A stretch of 64,000 nt of DNA from the NCBI RefSeq assembly GCF_000286955.2, contig NZ_AJYK02000020.1, positions 1 through 64,000 of the forward strand, written 5' to 3'. The translations under genes were made by a program, and so were the position numbers. The notes beneath the pieces are model-generated. The model saw only the letters and a program-made list of their open reading frames with translations. It was not told where the DNA came from and did not search any database. Positions 50,401-57,841 of the stretch are shown here, piece after piece; within the stretch, counting starts at the first letter, position 1; every line of letters begins with the position of its first letter. The stretch comes from Vibrio rumoiensis 1S-45 (GTDB lineage Bacteria > Pseudomonadota > Gammaproteobacteria > Enterobacterales > Vibrionaceae).

Positions 50401-51786
50401 ATCAATTGTGCCGTACTCACCATCGGTGTAACCATCTTTGATGAAATTAGCGTCAATATACCCAGCAGTCCAACCTACAATATCTTGCCCACTCTTGCCG
50501 TTGCTCATGATAAGCTGGCTTGCAGGGTAGCTTGAATAGTCACTACTTCCCACTGTCACCCAACTTTGTGCTGGCTCTGGAAAATATTCACAAAAATCAT
50601 CTGGTGTCGGATCTGGATCAGGTGGAGTAGGGTCGTCACCACACCCACCAGCGCCATTAATTACATTGTTTCGACCCGAAATGGAGATGGCATTACCAGA
50701 AAAACCACCATTGAGCGAGTTATTCTCCCCACCTAAGCTCAATCCTTGCGATGTTGCGTTATCAACATAAAAGTGTGCATAAGCAGTAATGGATGCAGTA
50801 TTATCATTGGTCGTAATACTGGCTGTAGAACCATGTCCAATAAAAAGTAAATCCTGACTATCACCACCATCATTGATGTGAATTTTATCTCCTGCTTTTG
50901 TTGCAGATAAATCGAATATTTTATAGTGAATAACAACAGTACCATCTATGGATAATTTACTGCCATTACCAAATTTAATACTGTCATACCAATATTCGCC
51001 AGAGGATAACGTTTGAGTAGTGCCCGCCGTGATATTAAGTGAATCGCCAATAAACTTATCTTGTAAATGTAGAGGATAACCTTCGGTGTGTAAGGTGCTA
51101 TCAAGCTTACATTTTTGAGGTCCTGTCGTTGAAGGGTAATAACAATAATCTGCTCCGGCGGTAAAAAATGACATTAATGAATCATCTTTTGGCAAGATAA
51201 CTTTATTCTCTTCTCCAGTATGAGCGATGGCTATTGATAAATTACCGTATGGAGTGCCCTCATCACCATTGGTGAAATAGTTAGTCTGCAAAGTATTCGG
51301 TACATAGGTACAAATATCCGGTATGGGCGTTGGCTCAACAGGGGTATCAGGCACACCATCTTGACAATCTAGAGTCCCATAACTAAAGCTGACCTCAGTG
51401 TTATCCCCTGAATGAAAAGTAGAGGTTTGCACGCTCACTAACACCCAATAAGAATCATCTTCAAATTTACGGTAGTAGCTTAATTGTCCTATGACATCAT
51501 TACCGCTTTTGCTGGTCATCTCAAAATTAAAGCGTAAATCGTAGTTTTTCCCAGCCTCTAAAGTCGAATCGACAATATAAGCAGAGTTGTCTCTATTCGA
51601 CCACATTAAAATATTTTGATTCGCCTTTTTAGCATAAATATTATACGTTTCAGATGAATCATAATTTTCAATGTTTGCTGACACGCTAAAATCACCAGAA
51701 GGGTTCACTTCACATTGTTCTGCTGCATAAGCTCCCAACGAAATCAACAATGTGACCATGGTAAAAAAAGCCCGAACAAACTTCAT
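47434..51786 (-). CDS. mshQ: MSHA biogenesis protein MshQ, large surface protein
   Basis: Last gene of the MSHA pilin operon, 1450 residues from the ATG at 51786 (one-base overlap with mshP, TGATG; GTG at 51789 is an alternative). A signal peptide ends near AYA (about 21). Two Pro/Asp-rich linkers (about 144-157 and 383-397) each lead into a Cys-Tyr-x-Pro module (CTYVPN, CEYFPEP) followed by asparagine-rich beta-helix-like sequence. The C-terminal 700 or so residues resemble the DUF6701/MshQ region. Probably secreted or pilus-associated; role not established. Confidence 0.9.
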   Translation of the reverse strand: MKFVRAFFTMVTLLISLGAYAAEQCEVNPSGDFSVSANIENYDSSETYNIYAKKANQNILMWSNRDNSAYIVDSTLEAGKNYDLRFNFEMTSKSGNDVIGQLSYYRKFEDDSYWVLVSVQTSTFHSGDNTEVSFSYGTLDCQDGVPDTPVEPTPIPDICTYVPNTLQTNYFTNGDEGTPYGNLSIAIAHTGEENKVILPKDDSLMSFFTAGADYCYYPSTTGPQKCKLDSTLHTEGYPLHLQDKFIGDSLNITAGTTQTLSSGEYWYDSIKFGNGSKLSIDGTVVIHYKIFDLSATKAGDKIHINDGGDSQDLLFIGHGSTASITTNDNTASITAYAHFYVDNATSQGLSLGGENNSLNGGFSGNAISISGRNNVINGAGGCGDDPTPPDPDPTPDDFCEYFPEPAQSWVTVGSSDYSSYPASQLIMSNGKSGQDIVGWTAGYIDANFIKDGYTDGEYGTIDVLKVGFDTTTDNSNLHAPGTCDTAPCDTGGADVDTRKIAPPPLLNATFPADGSADVDISPPYSPGQGYEMCDTSDLCTRTTDSTGTTVTIEGDISKLSVASNNGEHYTIVIDGEHTIKTLDVNSNNVEVIFKANSVTTVDTATFTQAPSITFEDNVQIKIQSSWQLNNSVAFSYASGAQSSLLYGPEATITITNPNMAFYGYILAKNLILSNNITIYGAVSANKLQMDTADSHIISSGKCFSPSPDDSYTLKVTPDYQFALLCQAPEMTYTVYNDDGSVATDYDGTITASYPEKLTPADPSVGTKNSDYVYTPNQGVVTVPVSSDTLGEYTVKAELTDDSEANDSGNVLFGPYKFDIDPVKAVAAHPRVFNVQVLACKDDKVTPVKGYSGEKDLTVSNVNLTKPTIGEGAVDGTLQVSNDENGVYSTSQVKLNFSDDAKSSGYLKYAESGSLNFLLSDPNFVCPDDYDGCEVTNDDGFTENVTTLQGIANVDVRPWTFAICEPNDRDMSGDSNGGVGFMPAGEAFALQVKPIIWQAGGSVDETDDIDVSNYCNAAVTQNFFITEAPTATVEVGSELATPENGRLGSGLTSDDGNDREHDNVANSGDKYYSYNSLKWQEVGSIKVTADTLANYLDMNINLGYRDIGRFYPHHLVRVSNDWDYASGHNGFAYMNQPIGMDYTLEAQSEDNSATWNYGLFDSSLQDELALTAINNDNGQSLLSRLIYTNQSTNGWSDLLTSGETTQRNAQYVVNYDDFEFLKKLGSNPNNSEYTSTPDGPYDSNNSRFGIAVTNKVDDLDFDFTDVDSNDKITLDADGNGTVDTGLAFALQPDFRYGRMTLDSVSGSIGGPVQVPLRTEFWDGESYIPNSDDSGSQFMTQEYCRLSNISGSDAYLTDTVDTNAKQTVSSGKSDIVRAAQITAQRETVRLFLRQGITQPDGTNCGWSNGTQPWLQFNWRDFGDEDPSTVVMFGAYRGNDRIIYRGEPNLVAD

Positions 51787-52286
51787 CACTTAACCCCTTT
51801 CACAACGACTTGTTGCGCTCGTTCTACCTGAAACAAACCATCACCACCACAACTTGCAATCGATTCAACCGTGTAATAACGGTATTTTTCATATTCATCT
51901 GGAATGTTTTGATACGAACACGTTACCGAGGTAATTTTGCAACTGCCATGATCCGAAAAAGTAGCCACCGCAGCAGATGGCCATTCATTCTTAATATCAT
52001 CACAACGGGGTTTAATGTTGGCGCTGGCACCAGACTCATTTAAAGGAAATAATTCCGTCAATGCCCATTCGTTAGCAGAATGCGCCATAAACCACGCTTG
52101 TGTTCCTAATAATTCACGGCTTTGCGCATCTTGATTTGACCATTCTAGACGTGCCATTACACCGGCAAGCATTCCCATGACGACCACTACCAAAATCACG
52201 ACGATCAGTACACTGCCCGATTGTTTGGCTTTAACAGGCGCATAGCCATAAGTGTTGAGGTTTCCTTGATTCATCTTACGCTTCAT
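51786..52286 (-). CDS. mshP: MSHA biogenesis protein MshP
   Basis: Minor pilin-like protein (about 166 residues) with a hydrophobic N-terminal helix SGSVLIVVILVVVVMGMLAG preceded by a basic stretch, but without the canonical Gly-Phe cleavage motif; this resembles PilX/GspK-type minor pilins. The frame could also open at TTG 52298; I choose the ATG at 52286. It follows mshO and overlaps mshQ by one base. Confidence 0.85.
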   Translation of the reverse strand: MKRKMNQGNLNTYGYAPVKAKQSGSVLIVVILVVVVMGMLAGVMARLEWSNQDAQSRELLGTQAWFMAHSANEWALTELFPLNESGASANIKPRCDDIKNEWPSAAVATFSDHGSCKITSVTCSYQNIPDEYEKYRYYTVESIASCGGDGLFQVERAQQVVVKGVK

Positions 52287-52300
52287 TTTTTCACTCAAAC

Positions 52301-53083
52301 TTAGGGCACGTTAAGCACTTGAACATCATCATCATATTGACTTTGCTCATCGCCACGTTGGAATAAAAATGACATATGCACTAATCCACTACGAGAAAGC
52401 GAAGCACTGCCACTGTCAGTACCATCATTAAAAGAGCCAGAGGCAACATCTTGTCCAATCTGAGCAGGATTTCCATTATCTTCTTGGCGGGTAATGATCG
52501 GGCCGGAAATGCAATACTGAACTTTTTCTTTGTAAATATATAAGCGGTTACCCACTGAATTCGTTACATTGCCGGCATCAAAATCTGACTCTGTTTCTGT
52601 GCTGTAAATGGGCGTCTCGTTACCAGAGCTGTCGTTTAATTTCACCACACCACTTAAAGGTATGCTTTTGCTATTTGCTGTATCTAAGTCATCAGGCGCG
52701 CTTGGATTAATCACTAAGTTTAACCCATTTAAACTTCCGACTGTCGGTTCTGCGCTCACAGTGACAAAACGAAATGGATCGCCACCAGAAACAGGAAGCA
52801 CCACATAAGCACCCGCATATTTAATAGGGTAAAACGATACGCAATGGCCATCATCACTGACGGTAAAGCTATTAGGGACAGAATGTCGAATCTCTCTGGT
52901 CATTCTTTCAACCACAAACCTCGCTTGGTTTTGCAGTGCTTGTCTATCGACAGTATCTGCGTAGCCTTTCGTACCTAATTCAATAAACCCAGCAATCCCC
53001 ATCACCATAATCCCCATAACGACCATGGTGACAACCAGCTCGATAAGAGTAAAACCTTGATGTTTACGGTTTAACCTGCTCAT
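52301..53083 (-). CDS. mshO: MSHA biogenesis minor pilin MshO
   Basis: Prepilin of 260 residues: MSRLNRKHQG then [19 protein letters not shown], with peptidase cleavage expected between G10 and F11 and the key Glu at mature position 5. The body contains QNQARFVVERMTREIRHSV, typical of PilW/MshO proteins. The start overlaps the mshD stop (TAATG). Confidence 0.93.
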   Translation of the reverse strand: MSRLNRKHQGFTLIELVVTMVVMGIMVMGIAGFIELGTKGYADTVDRQALQNQARFVVERMTREIRHSVPNSFTVSDDGHCVSFYPIKYAGAYVVLPVSGGDPFRFVTVSAEPTVGSLNGLNLVINPSAPDDLDTANSKSIPLSGVVKLNDSSGNETPIYSTETESDFDAGNVTNSVGNRLYIYKEKVQYCISGPIITRQEDNGNPAQIGQDVASGSFNDGTDSGSASLSRSGLVHMSFLFQRGDEQSQYDDDVQVLNVP

Positions 53084-53682
53084 TAGTAGTTGCCTCTATA
53101 AGCAGTTAACTTGAATGCTTCAAATTTACTCGCCGCCACTTTTAATTGAATTTCACGCATCACATGAGGTGCGGCACTTTGCATATTCGTCACAGTGACA
53201 TCAACAGCAAAGTTTGGATATTGGTCTGCAATATCTTGGCCCAATATATCGGTTAACGTCCCCACCGGATCCGATTGGCATAAAGTTTTACTAAATTCAC
53301 TGGTGTACCAACAGCCAATATAATCATCGACATCATTAAAAAAGCTGGCATCAGTTTCGCCTTTATCCGTCTCTGCGCCTAATTTGGTCGTACACGGATT
53401 AGGTTTATTATTCACATCATTTTCATCACAGCGATAAATTCCACCACTAGGATCGCTATTATCATCAAAGCCACGAGACAATATCGTATTCATCATACTT
53501 TGCCCCAAAGCAGAAGCTCGAACTTGGTATTGAGGTAAACCGGAATTTTCTACTCGAGGAAAAAATAAAGAAAAAAGAACGGTCATGGCGATCCCCATCA
53601 CCACCATCGCCACAATGCTTTCGATTAAGGTGAAACCGTTTGAACGGGCAAAAGGTTTTGATACTGTTCGATTACTTATCAC
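53083..53682 (-). CDS. mshD: MSHA biogenesis minor pilin MshD
   Basis: Prepilin-like protein with the class III helix NGFTLIESIVAMVVMGIAMT. I favour the GTG start at 53682 because GGGAG lies eight bases upstream; an ATG at 53700 in frame has no ribosome site. Either overlaps mshC. About 199 residues; cysteines in the body could form disulfides. PilV-like minor pilin by position and pattern. Confidence 0.9.
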   Translation of the reverse strand: MISNRTVSKPFARSNGFTLIESIVAMVVMGIAMTVLFSLFFPRVENSGLPQYQVRASALGQSMMNTILSRGFDDNSDPSGGIYRCDENDVNNKPNPCTTKLGAETDKGETDASFFNDVDDYIGCWYTSEFSKTLCQSDPVGTLTDILGQDIADQYPNFAVDVTVTNMQSAAPHVMREIQLKVAASKFEAFKLTAYRGNY

Positions 53683-54226
53683 AAATATCACTCCCGACAT
53701 CCGGTTGATAAACGAAGCCTTGAGAGTTAATGCACACGTAAGTGCTCTCTACTGTATTGGTAACATCTTTGATGGTGATCTTATATTGACCCGCGCAGTG
53801 GCTGCCATCGGCATCACAAAGCCCTTCAGGCCGACCAAAAAGATCAAAGGTAATATTAGATAAATCGGCAGAAGCCGGTGCTTCCACTTGAAATTGCATT
53901 TGCTGATTATCAAACGCCACCTTACTACTCAGTCCAATACCGGGATCAGCTTGATCGTCACAAGCGGGCTTAGAGCCTAAGCAATGATTGTTAACCGTTA
54001 AAGTATAGTTGGTATTGGTTGCGCCAGATTGGATATTAGATTGCATACGTGCAAGTTGGATTTGACGAATGATAGAGATTGATTGTGCTTGCGCAGCATA
54101 AGGCGAAAAAGAAGACGGGCCTTGAAAACGGCTTGCCGCATACACCGACAAGATACCTAGAATAACAATAACGATGGTGAGCTCAACTAGAGTAAATCCA
54201 CGCTGACCTTTAAACTTATGAGCCAT
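53672..54226 (-). CDS. mshC: MSHA biogenesis minor pilin MshC
   Basis: Prepilin of 184 residues: MAHKFKGQRG then [20 protein letters not shown], cleaved after G10. The body has two cysteine pairs that fit the disulfide loops of FimT/GspH-type minor pilins (for example CLGSKPAC and CDADGSHC). It follows the second MshA-like gene after 66 bases. Confidence 0.92.
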   Translation of the reverse strand: MAHKFKGQRGFTLVELTIVIVILGILSVYAASRFQGPSSFSPYAAQAQSISIIRQIQLARMQSNIQSGATNTNYTLTVNNHCLGSKPACDDQADPGIGLSSKVAFDNQQMQFQVEAPASADLSNITFDLFGRPEGLCDADGSHCAGQYKITIKDVTNTVESTYVCINSQGFVYQPDVGSDICDK

Positions 54227-54292
54227 ACACTAACCTTAAAAATATAACCGCTACATCGTATATAGAGGATAATATCTCGTATTATTTATTCA

Positions 54293-54811
54293 TCAATCCA
54301 CTGATGGTAGGAAGCTACAATTATCAATAGCAATACCATATTTAGTGTCATTTTCGATAGTTACAATCGCTGGCTGATTTTCTGTCGCTTGACTGTATTT
54401 TACAACACAAGCAAAGTTAATATATCCATATGTCACAGTGCCGGAGCTCTCAAAAAGGCCAAAAACTTCTTCTACTCCTGAATCGAGCATAACCCAATCA
54501 GAACTTAACCCATCCACTACTGCTTCCAAATCCGATGGTGTAGCAGCTGGATACCCATAGACCACATTGACGCTAGTACCGCCAGCCATAGAAACACTTG
54601 CTTTTTCTAGCGATTCCACTCCAGCTATCGCAGATTTACCATAAGCAACACTTGCTGCCCCTTTAATAGCACCAGCTAAGCCTTTAACAGCACTGACTTT
54701 TGCATCATCTTGAAGGTTCAAAAATTTAGGTGCCGCTGTCACAGCAAGAATACCGAGGATGACAATCACAACAACTAATTCAATAAGGGTAAAACCATTT
54801 TTTGTGTTCAT
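54293..54811 (-). CDS. Second MshA-like major pilin paralogue
   Basis: A 172-residue prepilin with the same N-terminal helix as MshA: MNTKNG then [20 protein letters not shown], and the conserved [19 protein letters not shown] (about 30-48). Beyond residue 55 it diverges strongly from MshA except for short blocks such as YGYPA. A cysteine pair near 134 and 165 can form the pilin loop. It lies between mshA and mshC, after mshA's terminator, and seems to have its own promoter. Classical V. cholerae MSHA has a single major pilin at this position. Confidence 0.92.
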   Translation of the reverse strand: MNTKNGFTLIELVVVIVILGILAVTAAPKFLNLQDDAKVSAVKGLAGAIKGAASVAYGKSAIAGVESLEKASVSMAGGTSVNVVYGYPAATPSDLEAVVDGLSSDWVMLDSGVEEVFGLFESSGTVTYGYINFACVVKYSQATENQPAIVTIENDTKYGIAIDNCSFLPSVD

Positions 54812-54861
54812 GATTGACCTACCTTAACAATATCAACTTGGCGATTAAAACTACTTATTTA

Positions 54862-54889
54862 AGAATAGACATAAGCTTATATATGTAAA
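54862..54889 (-). promoter_or_regulatory. Candidate promoter for the second MshA-like pilin gene
   Basis: On the minus strand TTTACA (54884-54889, 5 of 6) and TATTCT (54862-54867, 4 of 6) are 16 bases apart, just after the mshA terminator and about 44 bases before the gene. The spacing and position support a real promoter, though the region is AT-rich. Confidence 0.5.
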
Positions 54890-54906
54890 TACTTTTAATT
54901 TAAAAG

Positions 54907-54932
54907 CAAAAAAGGCCAGACTGGCTGGCCTT
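54907..54932 (-). terminator. Strong terminator directly after mshA
   Basis: AAGGCCAG / CTGGCCTT (54912-54919 and 54925-54932) form a perfect eight-bp GC-rich stem with a five-base loop. On the minus strand six U residues follow. It lies 29 bases after the mshA stop, so mshA can be made in excess over downstream genes. Confidence 0.88.
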
Positions 54933-54960
54933 CATTTACAACCGTCGATAACTCAATGTA

Positions 54961-55449
54961 TTAGTTACCTGTAGCTGTGCTTAAAGTACAGTTTTGAATA
55001 TTATCATCAGTAGTGCTAACAGTTACAGTTGCTGGGCTATAAGCATCAGATGCTTCAGTATAAGTAGCAATACAACCAAAGCCTTCATAGCCATAAGAAA
55101 TTGAATCATCGGCAGAAGAAACCTTAGTCCAGTCTGTATCTAAACCATCAACCACTTTTGCAATACCTTTTTCATCAGCAGTAGGATAGCCATAAATGAT
55201 ATCAACACCACCAGATACACTTGGGATAGACAGATTTGCTGATGAAACAGCATCTTTACCAGCTACCGCAGCTTTACCATAAGTAATACCAGCCGCGCCT
55301 TTCATTGCACCCGCAAGGCCTTTAACCGCACTTACTTTTGCATCATCTTGAAGGTTTAGGAATTTAGGTGCAGCTGTTACTGCCAAAATACCTAGAATAA
55401 CAATTACAACCACTAATTCGATTAGGGTAAAACCGCCTTGTTTTTTCAT
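54961..55449 (-). CDS. mshA: MSHA major pilin MshA
   Basis: Major subunit of the mannose-sensitive haemagglutinin pilus, used in surface attachment and chitin or zooplankton colonisation. The 162-residue prepilin reads MKKQGG then [20 protein letters not shown], cleaved after G6, with Glu at mature position 5. Two cysteines (about 124 and 153) form the expected loop. It follows mshB after 42 bases and has a strong terminator, fitting high expression. Confidence 0.94.
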   Translation of the reverse strand: MKKQGGFTLIELVVVIVILGILAVTAAPKFLNLQDDAKVSAVKGLAGAMKGAAGITYGKAAVAGKDAVSSANLSIPSVSGGVDIIYGYPTADEKGIAKVVDGLDTDWTKVSSADDSISYGYEGFGCIATYTEASDAYSPATVTVSTTDDNIQNCTLSTATGN

Positions 55450-55491
55450 AGTTTCGTCTCTCTATGTTTTAAAGTTAACAATACTGCAGCG

Positions 55492-56058
55492 TTACTGCTG
55501 TAAATTTACGGTCACACGACCAGTTTTTATTTCATAGGTAAAGGAGTGATTAGCGCCTTCCTGTTGAAAATAGACACAGGAATTAGATTGTGCTTTTGCT
55601 AAATAGCGCACATCCGGATTCTTGTCTTTTTCTGCTACATCCACACTTTGCGTGAGTGGTGGATTTTGTAGTAGATTCTCCATAAGGCGCACACAATCTT
55701 CATTGGATACTGAAGTTGTATACCCTTTTGAACCTGAGCTAACCGAAATCGGGTAGCCTTCAATGTATTGTTTAAAACCGCTCGCCGAACGATCTGTTAA
55801 CCATAATTGCGAGCCATCTAACTCTATATGATTATAGTAATATTTTCCCGATAGTTGCTTAGGGCGACGAGCAACTTCCCATTGAGAACGTGCCGAAATG
55901 ACCGCGGCGCTATAACCAGCAGCAACGCCCTCAACACTGCTTTTTTTCGCTTCTTCAACAATATGAATGTATTTAGGTAATGCAATAATTGCAATCAAAC
56001 TAATAACGACAATCACAATGATCAATTCTAGCAAAGAGAACCCACATTGTTTTTTCAT
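55492..56058 (-). CDS. mshB: MSHA biogenesis pilin-like protein MshB
   Basis: Prepilin of 188 residues from the ATG at 56058 (MKKQCG then FSLLELIIVIVVISLIAIIA), cleaved after G6. It is similar to MshA at the N-terminal helix only. Two cysteines in the body may form a disulfide. It opens the structural operon mshB-A-C-D-O-P-Q, with a -10-like TATAAT about 40 bases upstream. An earlier in-frame start lies in that promoter and is rejected. Confidence 0.92.
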   Translation of the reverse strand: MKKQCGFSLLELIIVIVVISLIAIIALPKYIHIVEEAKKSSVEGVAAGYSAAVISARSQWEVARRPKQLSGKYYYNHIELDGSQLWLTDRSASGFKQYIEGYPISVSSGSKGYTTSVSNEDCVRLMENLLQNPPLTQSVDVAEKDKNPDVRYLAKAQSNSCVYFQQEGANHSFTYEIKTGRVTVNLQQ

Positions 56059-56095
56059 TATGTTCTGCCTATACCTTTGCATTAATCGACTAGAT

Positions 56096-56101
56096 ATTAT
56101 A
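56096..56101 (-). promoter_or_regulatory. Candidate -10 of the mshB operon
   Basis: A perfect TATAAT on the minus strand lies about 38 bases upstream of mshB, in the gap after mshF. TTGCAA at 56122-56127 is the only -35-like hexamer, at an over-long 20-base spacing. The location fits separate transcription of the pilin genes from the assembly genes. Confidence 0.4.
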
Positions 56102-56149
56102 CATAGTTTGTTTATTATTTGTTGCAAAAAATCAAAAGAAAACGGATAG

Positions 56150-56602
56150 TTAAGGATAATTCACCTCAGCACCGAATGCCATGTTAATTAGATGTAAATC
56201 TAACACAACACCTCCGGTAAAAATATATTCACACGATGTTAATTTAGAATCATCACGCATATCAATTACGCTATATTTCTTTCCAAATACGTTTTCATCT
56301 GGCCACAATAAAGATAACCATTTAGCACAGTCAATGCGGTCATTTTTCAACATCACTGGCCAACCTTGTTTGGTAAATTGAATATCAACACCATCGACAC
56401 CCATCATCGAAGGTTGTTTGTTAAGCAACCAATTTTGTCGGTAAGTATTAGCACTGTTTAATATTTGGCGCTTAGCTACAACAAAAGCGGCTCGTTCAGA
56501 AGCTGGCTCTGTTTTTTCTTTCCACACATACAACCAACTGGCCATAATAATGAAAACTACCGTACACCATATAAAGAAACGTAACCGCTTACGGGTATCC
56601 AT
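56150..56602 (-). CDS. mshF: MSHA biogenesis protein MshF
   Basis: A 150-residue protein with one N-terminal membrane helix (about 9-25) and a small periplasmic domain. It has no prepilin signature. Recognised mainly by its place between mshG and mshB and its size. Function in the pilus is not known. It follows mshG by three bases. Confidence 0.83.
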   Translation of the reverse strand: MDTRKRLRFFIWCTVVFIIMASWLYVWKEKTEPASERAAFVVAKRQILNSANTYRQNWLLNKQPSMMGVDGVDIQFTKQGWPVMLKNDRIDCAKWLSLLWPDENVFGKKYSVIDMRDDSKLTSCEYIFTGGVVLDLHLINMAFGAEVNYP

Positions 56603-56604
56603 TC

Positions 56605-57831
56605 TTATGCAGCGCCTTTAATTACATCAAGCATGTTCCACATTGGTAGGAAGATACCAAGAGCCAGTATTAATACCATGCCAGCAACAATTACCAATAA
56701 AATAGGCTCTATGCGTGCAGTCAGTGTTTTCAGATCATAATCGACTTCACGCTCATAAAAATCAGCCACTTCAATCAACAGTTCATCAATTCGACCCGTC
56801 TCTTCACCAACTGCGATCATTTGAATCACTAGTGGGGTAAAAACATCACTACTGATCGCAGCATTAGAAATACTTCCGCCCGCTTCAATCGCCGCTTTCA
56901 TTTCTAATAATCGAACTTCTAAAAACCGGTTACCTAAAGCTTCTGCTGACAAAGCTAGGGATTGGTTAATTGGCACACCGGCTCTAAGCATTAAAGCAAA
57001 GGTGCGAGAAAAACGTGCCATTTGCGCTCGGTTAACAATACTGCCAACTAATGGCATGCGAAGGCGAAACTTATCCCACTTTTCACGACCGGCGGCACGA
57101 CTCACCCAAGCTTTAAACGCAAAGATAAGCGCAAAGACAATGGCGATCAATAACGCCCAATAATCCACAAAGAAATTCGATGTCGCGATCAACATGCGAG
57201 TGGGTAGAGGAAGATCCACACCAAAACGCGCAAACATAGAAGCAAACTTAGGGATTACCATGGTGTTTAAGATCACCATAGCCACACTAATAAACCCAAT
57301 AACAAACATTGGGTAACGCATCGCTTCTTTAATACGCTTGCGAGTTTCTAGTTCTTTTTCATAATAATGCGCAAGTTGCAGCAAGGCTTCGTCTAAACGC
57401 CCCGTATTCTCACCTACGTTTATCATCGACACAAATAACGGGCTAAAAACATTAGGATACAACTGCAATGAAGCCGATAAACTCCGGCCATTGGTCAGCT
57501 CTGCGCTTACATCTTCCAACGCTTGTTTTAACTGTTTATTGGTGCAATTTTGAATCAAACCTTTAATGGCTCTTAATAACGGCACGCCTGCTTTGGTTAA
57601 GCTATATAATTGACGACAAAAAATCACCAAAACTTCCAATGGCACTGCCGGTGTAAACCAGTCAGACAGATCAAACTCTTTGGTATTCTTACTTGAACCT
57701 TTCGTAATTGAAGTCGGTATAACGCCTTTTGAAAAAAGAGATTCCGCCGCCAGTTCTTCGGTTGGTGCATCCACCTTACCGCTGACTTGGCTTCCTTGAG
57801 CGTTTCTACCTTGATATTGATAAGTCGGCAT
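56605..57831 (-). CDS. mshG: MSHA inner-membrane platform protein MshG (PilC/GspF family)
   Basis: Polytopic platform on which the ATPase MshE works. The 408 residues contain two GspF domains (about 70-195 and 275-398) with the paired signatures SMINVGENTGRLDEALLQLA and MIAVGEETGRIDELLIEVA. About three membrane helices. It follows mshE by 11 bases. Confidence 0.95.
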   Translation of the reverse strand: MPTYQYQGRNAQGSQVSGKVDAPTEELAAESLFSKGVIPTSITKGSSKNTKEFDLSDWFTPAVPLEVLVIFCRQLYSLTKAGVPLLRAIKGLIQNCTNKQLKQALEDVSAELTNGRSLSASLQLYPNVFSPLFVSMINVGENTGRLDEALLQLAHYYEKELETRKRIKEAMRYPMFVIGFISVAMVILNTMVIPKFASMFARFGVDLPLPTRMLIATSNFFVDYWALLIAIVFALIFAFKAWVSRAAGREKWDKFRLRMPLVGSIVNRAQMARFSRTFALMLRAGVPINQSLALSAEALGNRFLEVRLLEMKAAIEAGGSISNAAISSDVFTPLVIQMIAVGEETGRIDELLIEVADFYEREVDYDLKTLTARIEPILLVIVAGMVLILALGIFLPMWNMLDVIKGAA

Positions 57832-57841
57832 TTACTATCCC

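Noticed and set aside
53672-55449. Similar pilin N-termini as evidence of a mobile duplication
   Set aside because: All type IV pilins share this helix; no direct repeats or mobile-element genes flank the genes.
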